From Rhizobium sp. SL86 (lineage in GTDB: Bacteria; Pseudomonadota; Alphaproteobacteria; Rhizobiales; Rhizobiaceae), in the NCBI RefSeq assembly GCF_026672545.1, contig NZ_JAPPRJ010000005.1, forward strand, positions 79,877 to 143,876: 64,000 bases of DNA, given 5' to 3'. Both the position numbers and the translations under genes were made by a program. This document shows positions 25,628-33,650 of the stretch, piece after piece. How positions within the stretch are numbered: position 1 is the stretch's first letter; every line of letters begins with the position of its first letter. The notes beneath the pieces are model-generated. The model saw nothing but the letters and a program-made list of their open reading frames with translations. It searched no databases and was not told where the DNA came from.

Positions 25628-27226
25628 ATGAAGTCGTTTCTCATATCCGCAGCCTTTGTTGCGCTGCTGGCGAGCGTTTCGCCGCAGGTCGCCTTGGCCG
25701 AAACGCCGAAGGATCAGTTGGTGGTAGCGACCACCATGAGCAATATCCTGACGCTTGATCCCGCCGCCATTACCGGCCGTGAGACAGTGCAGGTCCTGAA
25801 CAATGTCTACGATACCCTGGTGATGCTTTCGCCTGAGGACCGCAGCATTCAGCCGCGGCTGGCGGAAAAGTGGGAGATCTCCGAAGACCGCAAGTCGATC
25901 CGCTTCCATCTGCGCAAGGATGCCAAGTTTGCCTCCGGCAATCCGGTGACTGCACAGGATGTCGCCTGGAGCCTGAAGCGCCTGCTGGTGCGCAATCTCG
26001 CCCAGTCCTCGTTCCTCAAGACGCGCGGCTTCAAGCTGGAAGCCGCCGATAAGCACTTTGTCGTTGAGGATGCCCATACCTTCGTTCTCAACCTGCCGGG
26101 CGCCGATGATCCGAACCTGCTCCTGATGATCCTCGCCCAGAACGGCCCGGGCTCGATCATCGACAGCAAGACCGCACTTCAGAATGAAAAGGATGGCGAT
26201 CTCGGCGGCGCCTGGCTTACCACCAATTCTGCGGGTTCCGGCCCGTTCACGCTGACACAGTGGAAGTCCAACGAGTTCATCATCCTCACCCGTAACGACG
26301 GCTATTGGGGTGAAAAGCCTGCCATGCGCCGCGTCCTGATGCGACACCTGCCGGAATCCCAGTCACAGCGCCTGATGATCGAGAAGGGCGACATCGACGT
26401 CGCCTATTCGCTGCAAGCGCCGGACTTGAAGGCGCTGGAGACAGACAATGCGATTTCCATCGAATCCGTCCCCGGCTCAGGCTTCTATTATCTGGCCGTC
26501 TCGATGAAGGACGAGCGTTTCGCCAACAAGAAGGTGCGCGAAGCGCTGAGGTATCTGATCGATTACAAGGGGCTGGATCAGGCGGTGATGCCGTTCTACG
26601 GCAAGCTGCACCAGCGCTCCCTCAGCACCGGCGTCATGGGATCGTTGCCGAACCAGGGTTATAGGCTCGACATTGCCAAGGCGAAGGCGCTTCTGGCGGA
26701 AGCGGGGTATCCCAACGGCTTTGAGACAACGTTGCGCGTCCTGTCGGAAGACCCTTTCCTGAAGGCGGCAACCGCGATCCAGAACACGCTTGCCCAGGCC
26801 GGCATCAAGGCGAACCTGATCAGCGGTTCGGGCGACCAGATCTATGGCGCCATGCGCGAGCGCAAGTTCGAGCTTCTCGTGGGGCGCGGCGGCGGTGGCC
26901 AGCAGCCGCATCCGGACAACAACCTTCGTTCCATGGCCTACAATCCCAACAATTCGGACGAGGCGAAGCTCACCAACTACCAGAGCTGGCGCACGAGTTT
27001 CTACGACGAGAAACTGAACAAGATGATCGAGACGGCTCTGGTGGAGCGCGACCCCGCCAAGCAGACCAAGCTCTACGAGGAGCTCCAGGCCTACATGGAC
27101 GAGCTTGTCATGCCGATCCAGCCCTTCTCGGAGGTCATCGATACGGCAGCCTTCCGCAGCGATGTGAAAGGCATGATCGTCAGCCCCTGGCTGTCGCGCT
27201 TCGAAGGCGTGACGAAAGCCCGATAG
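25628..27226 (+). CDS. ABC transporter solute-binding protein, family 5
   Basis: 532 residues from ATG 25628 (GGGAGGAAGC just upstream). Signal peptide MKSFLISAAFVALLASVSPQ, cleavage after VALA. The SBP_bac_5 core shows LTLDPAAITGRETVQVLNNVYDTL-like ligand-pocket start, PRLAEKWEISEDRKSIRFHLRKDAKFASG and KKVREALRYLIDYKGL. The cognate permeases and ATPases are most likely the minus-strand operon 27939-31447, which lacks a binding protein of its own. Followed by a good terminator. Confidence 0.92.
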   Translation: MKSFLISAAFVALLASVSPQVALAETPKDQLVVATTMSNILTLDPAAITGRETVQVLNNVYDTLVMLSPEDRSIQPRLAEKWEISEDRKSIRFHLRKDAKFASGNPVTAQDVAWSLKRLLVRNLAQSSFLKTRGFKLEAADKHFVVEDAHTFVLNLPGADDPNLLLMILAQNGPGSIIDSKTALQNEKDGDLGGAWLTTNSAGSGPFTLTQWKSNEFIILTRNDGYWGEKPAMRRVLMRHLPESQSQRLMIEKGDIDVAYSLQAPDLKALETDNAISIESVPGSGFYYLAVSMKDERFANKKVREALRYLIDYKGLDQAVMPFYGKLHQRSLSTGVMGSLPNQGYRLDIAKAKALLAEAGYPNGFETTLRVLSEDPFLKAATAIQNTLAQAGIKANLISGSGDQIYGAMRERKFELLVGRGGGGQQPHPDNNLRSMAYNPNNSDEAKLTNYQSWRTSFYDEKLNKMIETALVERDPAKQTKLYEELQAYMDELVMPIQPFSEVIDTAAFRSDVKGMIVSPWLSRFEGVTKAR

Positions 27227-27260
27227 ACCGCCGATATCCTCCTCCGCGGCGGTTCACGAG

Positions 27261-27289
27261 AGGGGTGCGTGGCAACACGCGCCCCTTTT
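27261..27289 (+). terminator. Rho-independent terminator
   Basis: Stem AGGGGTGCGTG / CACGCGCCCC with a GCAA tetraloop and one mismatch, followed by TTTT. It lies about 35 bases after the SBP stop and should end the dehydratase-SGNH-SBP transcript. Confidence 0.8.
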
Positions 27290-27382
27290 CGTGTTGATAC
27301 CGCACCTTTCCTTCTGCCGGTTGCCTTGCGACAAACGCCGGAGCGATTAGTCTCTGCACCGATTGAACCGGCAGGATTTTCA

Positions 27383-27916
27383 ATGTCGCACATTCCGATG
27401 ATCGACTATGACGGCGCGTCGCAGGCCATTCGTGATGCGCACGACGAGGAACTGCGCCTGCGCGGCCGCATGACGAACATGAAGCGCACGCTGCTTCATT
27501 CGCCGCAGGCGCATCGCATCTATGCGGAATGGTTCACGCTGCGGGCAGAACTGCTGCCGCATGTGGATGATCGCGCGATCCAGGTGTTCTGCCGCGCCAT
27601 TTCGGAGGACGCCGGCTCGAAGATCGCGGTGACCTTCTTCCGCCGCGCCATCACACTGTCCGGAGCCGATCCGGATGCGCTCGAAATGCGTGAAGTGGAC
27701 CGGTTACTGGACCGGTTTGGCCGGGCGATCGTGCGCAATTCCCGCGCCATCCCGCCGGAGATCTGGACCGATCTCAAGGTGAGGTATGAGGCCAAAATTC
27801 TGGTCGATCTCGTCGCCCTGGCAGGGATCATGCTGGCAACGGCGATCTTCAATAACGTGGTCGAGGTTCCTTTTGACGCGGAACTGGAACCTTTTGCTGC
27901 CAGCGACAGCCTTTGA
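27383..27916 (+). CDS. AhpD-like/carboxymuconolactone decarboxylase-family protein without CxxC
   Basis: 177 residues from ATG 27383; the in-frame extension upstream crosses the terminator and is not used. All-helical protein with GRMTNMKRTLLHSPQAHRIY and a C-terminal LVALAGIMLATAIFNNVVEV, the pattern of the AhpD-like fold. The redox CxxC of AhpD is absent, so it is not a peroxidase-type member. The role is unknown; it lies between the SBP gene and the converging ABC operon and follows a terminator, so it needs its own promoter. Confidence 0.6.
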   Translation: MSHIPMIDYDGASQAIRDAHDEELRLRGRMTNMKRTLLHSPQAHRIYAEWFTLRAELLPHVDDRAIQVFCRAISEDAGSKIAVTFFRRAITLSGADPDALEMREVDRLLDRFGRAIVRNSRAIPPEIWTDLKVRYEAKILVDLVALAGIMLATAIFNNVVEVPFDAELEPFAASDSL

Positions 27917-27938
27917 GCCCATGGCTGCGGCGCGTTTT

Positions 27939-28700
27939 TCAGCGCACGCCCTCGTATTCCAGCGAGGCACCGATCAGTTCGCGGGCGTAGGGGTGAGTTG
28001 CCCCGTTGGTGGCGATCGCCTCATGCGGAAGGATCTCGGTCACTTCACCGCGCAGCATGACGGCAAACCGGTCGCACATGTGGTCGACCACCGCGAGATC
28101 ATGGGTCACCATGATATAGGTGAAACCGCGTTCTGCGCGCAAACGCTGCAGCAAGTTGAGGATTTCCGCCTGCACCGAGACGTCGAGCGCCGAGGTCGGT
28201 TCATCCAGAAGCAGCAGGGAAGGTTCGAGGATCAGCGCGCGTGCGATCGCAACGCGCTGGCGCTGTCCACCCGACAGCTGATGCGGAAACCGGTCCAGGA
28301 ACGAGACCGGCAAACCGACATCGGTGATGGCACGCCGCATGCGCTCTTCCCGATCGCCGAGCTTGTGGATGACCAGCGGTTCATTCAGAACCGTACGAAC
28401 GGACTGGCGCGGATGCAGAGAGCCATAAGGGTCCTGGAACACCATCTGCAGCGTGCGGCACCGCTCGATGAGCGGGAGGTCGCGCACCGAGCGTCCGTCG
28501 ATCATAACCTCGCCCTTCCAGAAATCGGTCAGCATCGACACGCAACGAAGCACGGTCGACTTACCGGAGCCGGATTCGCCCACAAGCCCGAAGCACTCCC
28601 CGCTCCTGACGCTGAAGGAGACGCCGGGCAGGACCTTGACGGCTGTGGCACCGCTTCCAAAGCTGATCGAGAGATCGCACACATCGACGGAAACGGACAT
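27939..28700 (-). CDS. ABC transporter ATP-binding protein, DppF type
   Basis: 253 residues from ATG 28700, which overlaps the preceding stop and follows GGAGGAGAG. Walker A GESGSGKS, Q-loop FQDPYGSLHPRQSV, signature LSGGQRQRV, Walker B LLLLDEPTSALD. Ends with the oligopeptide-type tail (THPYARELIGAS). Last gene of the second transporter operon; works with the DppD-type ATPase. Confidence 0.93.
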   Translation of the reverse strand: MSVSVDVCDLSISFGSGATAVKVLPGVSFSVRSGECFGLVGESGSGKSTVLRCVSMLTDFWKGEVMIDGRSVRDLPLIERCRTLQMVFQDPYGSLHPRQSVRTVLNEPLVIHKLGDREERMRRAITDVGLPVSFLDRFPHQLSGGQRQRVAIARALILEPSLLLLDEPTSALDVSVQAEILNLLQRLRAERGFTYIMVTHDLAVVDHMCDRFAVMLRGEVTEILPHEAIATNGATHPYARELIGASLEYEGVR

Positions 28701-29536
28701 CAGAGACTCTCCTCCAGCCATTCAGGTTTGCGGTCCAGCACGGCAAGCGGCTGGCGTGTGCCGCCGATGCGTGGCTGGGCCGCCAGAAGTCCTTGCGTGT
28801 AGGGATGTTGCGCATGGTCGAGATCACTGGCTTTCAGGGTCTCGACCACTTTACCGGCATACATGATCAACACGCGATCACAGAAATTGCGCACGAGGTT
28901 GAGGTCATGGCTGATCATGATCAAACCAATCCCACGGTCCCGCACGAGGCCATCCAGAATGTTGAGAACCTGCAGGCGCACCGTCACATCGAGCGCCGAG
29001 GTCGGCTCGTCGGCAATCACCAGGTCGGGATCGGCAAGCAGCATCATGGCGATCATCACCCGCTGGCCCATGCCGCCGGAAATTTCGTGCGGATATTGCC
29101 GGAACACTCGTTCCGGATCGCGGATCTTCACCGCCTCCAGCATGGCGACCGCCTTGTCATGCGCCTCGCGGCGGCTGCATTGGAAGTGGCGCAGATAGGT
29201 CTCAGCCACCTGATCGCCGACCCGGCGGATCGGGTTCAACGAGAACTTCGGATCCTGCAGGATCATCGACATGCGACGACCGCGCACCTTTAGCATCTCC
29301 TTTTCGCTCAGCGCGAGAAGGTCCGTCTCTTCAAAACGAAGCATGTCCGCGGTGATGGTTGCTCCCGGCAGAAGGCGCAGCATTGCCCGCCCCACGGTGG
29401 ATTTGCCGGAACCGGATTCGCCGACAATGCCGAGCCGTTCGCGCCCGAGCGTGAAGGAGACGCCGCGAACCGCTTCGACGGGTGATCCGCCATAGCGGAT
29501 GCGAAGGTTCCGGACGTCCAGAATGGTCTTTTCCAT
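28700..29536 (-). CDS. ABC transporter ATP-binding protein, DppD type
   Basis: 278 residues from ATG 29536; a TTG one codon upstream is less likely, and GGAGG lies eight bases before ATG. Walker A GESGSGKS, Q-loop LQDPKFSLNPIRRV, signature EISGGMGQRVMI (Gly-Gly-Met in place of Gly-Gly-Gln), Walker B LVIADEPTSALD, and the tail HPYTQGLLAAQP. Stop overlaps the next ATG. Confidence 0.93.
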   Translation of the reverse strand: MEKTILDVRNLRIRYGGSPVEAVRGVSFTLGRERLGIVGESGSGKSTVGRAMLRLLPGATITADMLRFEETDLLALSEKEMLKVRGRRMSMILQDPKFSLNPIRRVGDQVAETYLRHFQCSRREAHDKAVAMLEAVKIRDPERVFRQYPHEISGGMGQRVMIAMMLLADPDLVIADEPTSALDVTVRLQVLNILDGLVRDRGIGLIMISHDLNLVRNFCDRVLIMYAGKVVETLKASDLDHAQHPYTQGLLAAQPRIGGTRQPLAVLDRKPEWLEESL

Positions 29537-29540
29537 CAAC

Positions 29541-30425
29541 CTACCTCCGGTTCATCTGTTTGGGATCGAGCGCATCACGCAGCCCATCCCCGAGCAGGTT
29601 GAAGGCCAGGCTGACCGACAGGATCGAGACCCCTGGGAAGGTGACAAGCCACCAGCTGTCGAGCATATAACGGCGGCCTGTGGCAATCATGGCGCCCCAT
29701 TCCGGCATGGGTGGCTGGGCGCCGAGGCCGAGAAAGCCGAGACCCGCGGCGGTCAGGATGACGGTCGCCATGTTGAGGGTCAGGCGGATCAGCACGGAGG
29801 GCAGGCACATCGGCATGATCGACTTAACGATGATGCGGGTGGCAGAGGCACCCTGAAGGCGGGCCGCGGCGATGTAATCGGCATTGCGGAAGGTCATCGC
29901 CTCGGCGCGGGCCAGACGCGCGATCGGCGGCCAGGAGGTGAGTGCAATCGCGATGATCGCGTTGTTGAGGCTGGGACCAAGGGCGGCCACGAAGGCGAGC
30001 GACAGGATGAGGCTTGGAAAGGATAGGAAGATATCGGTGATGCGCATCATCACCGTATCGAACTTGCCGCCCAGGTAGCCGGCCGAGGTGCCGATGACGA
30101 GACCAATCGGCCCGACGACGATCGACACCAGAAAGATGATGGTGAGCGTGATGCGCGCGCCGTAGACCAATCGGCTGAAGATGTCGCGGCCGAGCTCGTC
30201 GGTGCCGAAGAGATGTCCGTCACCCGGCGGCTTCAGCACATTGCCGAGCGCCTGGACATAAGGATCGTGCGTGGCCAACAGAGGCGCAAAGATCGCCGTC
30301 AAAATCAGGAGGGCGAGCACGGCGAGCCCAAAGGCGGATGTGGGGCTGCGCAGCAGGAAGACGAGGATGTTTTTCGGGGCGATCAGCCAGCCGGGCATGC
30401 TGCGTGGGTGCGTATCAGCAGTCAT
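29541..30425 (-). CDS. ABC transporter permease, DppC type
   Basis: 294 residues, about six membrane helices. FGTDELGRDIFSRLVYGARITL and the EAA loop (RAEAMTFRNADYIAAARLQGAS) are diagnostic; the C-terminus reads LSVSLAFNLLGDGLRDALDP as in DppC. Start overlaps the upstream permease stop by one base. Confidence 0.94.
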   Translation of the reverse strand: MTADTHPRSMPGWLIAPKNILVFLLRSPTSAFGLAVLALLILTAIFAPLLATHDPYVQALGNVLKPPGDGHLFGTDELGRDIFSRLVYGARITLTIIFLVSIVVGPIGLVIGTSAGYLGGKFDTVMMRITDIFLSFPSLILSLAFVAALGPSLNNAIIAIALTSWPPIARLARAEAMTFRNADYIAAARLQGASATRIIVKSIMPMCLPSVLIRLTLNMATVILTAAGLGFLGLGAQPPMPEWGAMIATGRRYMLDSWWLVTFPGVSILSVSLAFNLLGDGLRDALDPKQMNRR

Positions 30426-31447
30426 CAGCGTGTCCTGGGGTCAAAGATGCGGTAGAGGATGTCGGACAGAAGATTGAGCCCGATGAAGATGACGCCGACA
30501 ATCAGCACGCAGGTCATCACGGCGTTCATGTCACCGATGATCAGGTTGCTCGTCAGGTACTGGCCAAAACCCGGCCAGGCGAAGACCGTTTCGATGAGCA
30601 CGGCACCTTCGAGCAGAGACCCGTAAGCGAGCGCGATGATCGTGACCAGCTGCACCCGGATGTTGCCAAAGGCGTGCAGCCAGATGGTTTGATGCCGGGA
30701 CAGGCCTTTGACCCGGGCTGTGGTCACATATTCCTGGCCGAGTTGGTCCAGCATGAAGCTGCGGGTCATGCGCGTGATATAGGCGGAGGAGGAATAACCG
30801 AGCAGCGCCGCCGGCAAGATCAGGTGGTTGAGGGCTGACCAGAAGACATCCATCTCGCCGGCCAGGAGGCTGTCGACCAGCAGAAAGCCGGTGCGATCGT
30901 CGACGAGGCCTATGTAGAACTGGTCCATGCGACCGCTGCCGCCGACCAGCCCCAGATGCGCATAGAACACGATGAGTGCGATCATGCCGGTCCAGAAAAT
31001 CGGCATGGAATGGCCAAACAGGCTCAACACACGCACCACATGATCCGGCCAGCGATCCTTGTTGACAGCCGCCAGCACGCCCATAGACACGCCGAGCGTG
31101 GCGCCGATAAAGATGGCGAAGGTGGCCAGTTCGATGGTGGCGGGCATGACGTGCAGGATGTCCTCGATCACTGGCTGGCCGGTGCGGATCGAAGTGCCAA
31201 AGTCCCCAGTCAGCACATCACCGAGGTAATAGACGAACTGCTCGTAGAGCGGTCGGTCCAGGCCAAGCGAGGTGTAGACCTGCTCATAGGTTTCTCGCGT
31301 GGCATCTTCCCCGACGATTGCGCGGACCGGATCGGCCGGCATCAACCGGCCGATGAAGAAGGTCAGCATCAACAGGCCGAGAAGGGTAACGGCGATACTG
31401 CCGAGCTGGCCGGCAGCACCGGCAAGACGCAGGCGAGGCAATGACAT
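30425..31447 (-). CDS. ABC transporter permease, DppB type
   Basis: 340 residues from ATG 31447 (upstream extension discarded, because a GGAGGAAC site precedes this ATG). First helix in LGSIAVTLLGLLMLTFFIGRLM; periplasmic loop with LGLDRPLYEQFVYYLGDVLTGDFGTS; EAA loop GQEYVTTARVKGLSR; ends LLSDILYRIFDPRTR. First gene of a BCDF-type operon with no binding protein; the SBP at 25628 is the obvious partner. Confidence 0.93.
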   Translation of the reverse strand: MSLPRLRLAGAAGQLGSIAVTLLGLLMLTFFIGRLMPADPVRAIVGEDATRETYEQVYTSLGLDRPLYEQFVYYLGDVLTGDFGTSIRTGQPVIEDILHVMPATIELATFAIFIGATLGVSMGVLAAVNKDRWPDHVVRVLSLFGHSMPIFWTGMIALIVFYAHLGLVGGSGRMDQFYIGLVDDRTGFLLVDSLLAGEMDVFWSALNHLILPAALLGYSSSAYITRMTRSFMLDQLGQEYVTTARVKGLSRHQTIWLHAFGNIRVQLVTIIALAYGSLLEGAVLIETVFAWPGFGQYLTSNLIIGDMNAVMTCVLIVGVIFIGLNLLSDILYRIFDPRTR

Positions 31448-31494
31448 GGTTCCTCCAGACGCGACCGCAGCGAGGCGACGACAGGCTCCCGTCC

Positions 31495-31509
31495 TGTCAG
31501 ACAACTATC
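31495..31509. promoter_or_regulatory. Candidate FadR/GntR operator before the ABC operon
   Basis: Sequence CTGTCAGACAACTATC with the palindromic core TGTCAGACA. The 12-mer CAGACAACTATC recurs, inverted, at 32791-32802 upstream of the GntR gene. It lies about 50 bases before the DppB start, a sensible operator position. Confidence 0.5.
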
Positions 31510-31623
31510 CGGAACCTGTCACAGGCCGAGTGGAGTGTCAAGCCTGCCTTTCTCAATCCGACACCGGGCGGCGCTTGCGCCCTGACAAGCGGAGCGCCAG
31601 GCCGGTTTCACCTGTGCCGACGC

Positions 31624-31953
31624 TCAGGTTGCGGCAGCGGCCAGAAAATCGTCGCGGCGAGGCGTAAAATTGTCGATCAATTCGCCGCTTTCCAAGCAGC
31701 AACAGCCGTGCTCGACACCGCCTGGGATGACGAGACTGTCGCCGGGCTTGAGATGATAGGTCACACCATCGCGAAAGAACTCGAAGCGCCCACTTGCCAC
31801 AAAGGTGGATTGCACATGCGGATGGCTGTGAAGCTTGCCCTTAGCGCCAGTCTCGAAACGGAACGAGACAACCATCAGGTCCGGGTTCTCGGCCAGAATG
31901 CGGCGGGTGACGCCGGGATCGGGTGTGGCGGCGGGAAAAATGGGCAATGACAT
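31624..31953 (-). CDS. Small cupin-domain protein
   Basis: 109 residues from ATG 31953, with AGGAGA six bases upstream. A single beta-barrel cupin: metal-binding HSHPHVQSTFVASG (two His plus Gln in the Glu position) and the second motif PGDSLVIPGGVEHGC (His). It resembles KdgF-like cupins and sugar-acid-associated cupins. KdgF-type proteins linearise unsaturated uronates; here that is only a suggestion from context. It lies immediately after the GntR gene and may be transcribed with it. Confidence 0.75.
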   Translation of the reverse strand: MSLPIFPAATPDPGVTRRILAENPDLMVVSFRFETGAKGKLHSHPHVQSTFVASGRFEFFRDGVTYHLKPGDSLVIPGGVEHGCCCLESGELIDNFTPRRDDFLAAAAT

Positions 31954-32000
31954 GAAAGTCTCCTGCATGAATGATGATGGCATCATACATGCTCGGAAAT

Positions 32001-32010
32001 CTATCTGACA
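32001..32010. promoter_or_regulatory. Candidate GntR operator before cupin gene
   Basis: CTATCTGACAAGG, matching the half-site consensus TNGTCNGACAA seen at 31495, 32795 and 23712. It overlaps nothing coding and lies about 50 bases before the cupin start. Confidence 0.4.
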
Positions 32011-32020
32011 AGGGTATCGA

Positions 32021-32773
32021 TCATGCTGGTTGGGGTGCTCGCTCCGCACGCTGGCTCCTGAGCAGTGCCTTGTATCGTTCCAGGCTTCCGCGCAGGTGCG
32101 CCTTCATGTGGACGCGTGCAGCATCCGCGTCGCCCTCGATAATGGCATCAACAATCAGGCCGTGCTCCTCCTGCAGATGCAGGTTATAGTCCTTGGGCCG
32201 CGAACCGGGTGCCTCTCCCTGCAGGTCGCCGCGTGGAATGATGCCGGTGCGGATCAACTGCAAGAACTCAGGGAAACGGCGATTCTGCGTGGCCTCTGCG
32301 ATGGCGAGATGCAGATTGAAGTCGGCGTCGCGCGTTGGCGCACCGTCCTTCAGACACTGCGCGACGATGCGATGCGCCTCGTAGATCTCCTCGATCTGCG
32401 CTGCAGAGCGACGAAGGGCCGCAAGCGCGGCCGATTCGACCTCGAAGACCGTTCTCAGTTCCAGAAGTTCGATGACGGACGAGATGCGCTGCGTGGCTAG
32501 GTCGTTGAACGGACGATCCGCTTCGCGACGGATTTCGAGCGCAAAAACGCCGGCGCCCTTGCGCGCTTCGACCAGCCCATCGGCGCGGAGAATGGCGATG
32601 GCCTCGCGCACAACGGTACGGCTGACGGAGTATTCGCGCGTCAGCGTGCTTTCGCTGGGCAGCCTGTCTCCGGGGCGAAACACCCCCGAAATGAGATCAT
32701 GACGAAGAGCCGAACTGATCTTCGATGCAAGAGACTGCCCCTGCTGGACCTCTGCTTGGGCGTCGCTTGCCAT
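32021..32773 (-). CDS. GntR/FadR-subfamily transcription regulator
   Basis: 250 residues. Winged helix in LISGVFRPGDRLPSESTLTREYSVSRTVVREAIAIL (residues 28-63). The FCD domain has LRTVFEVESAALAALR, DFNLHLAIAEAT and EEHGLIVDAIIEGD. Divergent from nothing; upstream lies a likely autoregulatory operator (32791-32804). It likely controls the dehydratase operon, the Dpp operon and the cupin, all of which carry a similar site. Confidence 0.92.
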   Translation of the reverse strand: MASDAQAEVQQGQSLASKISSALRHDLISGVFRPGDRLPSESTLTREYSVSRTVVREAIAILRADGLVEARKGAGVFALEIRREADRPFNDLATQRISSVIELLELRTVFEVESAALAALRRSAAQIEEIYEAHRIVAQCLKDGAPTRDADFNLHLAIAEATQNRRFPEFLQLIRTGIIPRGDLQGEAPGSRPKDYNLHLQEEHGLIVDAIIEGDADAARVHMKAHLRGSLERYKALLRSQRAERAPQPA

Positions 32774-32790
32774 TCCATCTCCACCGGACT

Positions 32791-32804
32791 GATAGTTGTC
32801 TGGT
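32791..32804. promoter_or_regulatory. Candidate autoregulatory GntR operator
   Basis: GATAGTTGTCTGGTAAG, 18 bases before the GntR start. Its reverse complement shares CAGACAACTATC with the site before the Dpp operon. Confidence 0.5.
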
Positions 32805-32855
32805 AAGTGTAGCCAGTTCGCAGCAGACTGCCAAGAGGTTGTGCAACATGAAGAT

Positions 32856-32886
32856 GGTGCCCTGCCGTCTTGTGCGACGGGGCACC
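32856..32886 (-). terminator. Hairpin downstream of LivK-like fragment
   Basis: Two-part stem: GGTGCC/GGCACC outer and CCGTC/GACGG inner, with a small bulge and a six-base loop. It lies just past the stop at 32905 in the minus direction; only a weak T-rich tail follows. Confidence 0.45.
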
Positions 32887-32904
32887 GGGTCCGTTGTCGC
32901 GGCG

Positions 32905-33600
32905 TCAGGGCGCGAGTGACGCCTTCAGCTTCGACACGGCATCAGCTTCCATCTGGCCGATCGTGGTGACTTCACCATCCTTGATCTTCCACAGGCGGAA
33001 GGGACCGGTGATGTCGCCGTACTTGTCGAAGGAAACGGGGCCGATCACGCCTTCATACTTGATCGGCTTGCCATCCTTGATCAGTTTCAGCGCCTTTTCG
33101 AACTCTGCCTTGCGGGCATAGATCGGCTCGCCGCCCGGCGCCACCACTTCCGGGATTGCGGCCTTGATGGCTGCCTTGTCGGCCTTGCCAGCCTTGGCAA
33201 TGGCGAGTGCCACGATGGCACCGGCATCATACGAGCGGTCGGCAGCCGGCGCAGACGGAGAAATGCCACCGGAGAACTTCTCATAGGCGCCGTTGAAATA
33301 TTCCGTCGATTTCGTCGGCCGCGTCCCGGAAGAGGTGCCATAGGCATCGTTCAGGTACTGCGCGCCGACGCTGTCGATGAAATCCTTCGAGTTCATGCCG
33401 TCGTTCAGCAGAAACTTAGCCGCTCCGCCGCCGGACAGCCAGGCACAGTGGATCGTCGCACCGTCCACTGGCGTGCTGACGAGATAAAGGGCTTCCGGAT
33501 CCCCCTTCATCGCAGCACTTGCTTCCAAGGAATAGCTCGCCTGCTTTTCGTTATAGGGCGTGGTGAAGGTCGAGGTCGTGCCAATCTTTGCCAACAGACC
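32905..33600 (-). pseudogene. C-terminal part of a branched-chain amino acid-type ABC solute-binding protein
   Basis: About 230 residues remain: PYNEKQASYSLEASAAMKGD, GATIHCAWLSGGGAAKFLLND, DRSYDAGAIVALAIAKAGK and YEGVIGPVSFDKYGDITGPF. These are typical of the second lobe of LivK-like proteins (Peripla_BP_6). The signal peptide and first lobe are absent; the frame meets a stop near 33604 at the edge of the transposon nest. No matching permease or ATPase genes are nearby, so this is a stranded fragment. Confidence 0.85.
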
Positions 33601-33650
33601 AATTTACAAAAGGATTTTCTCTCGCCACACGAGACCAACCATTCCGATAA

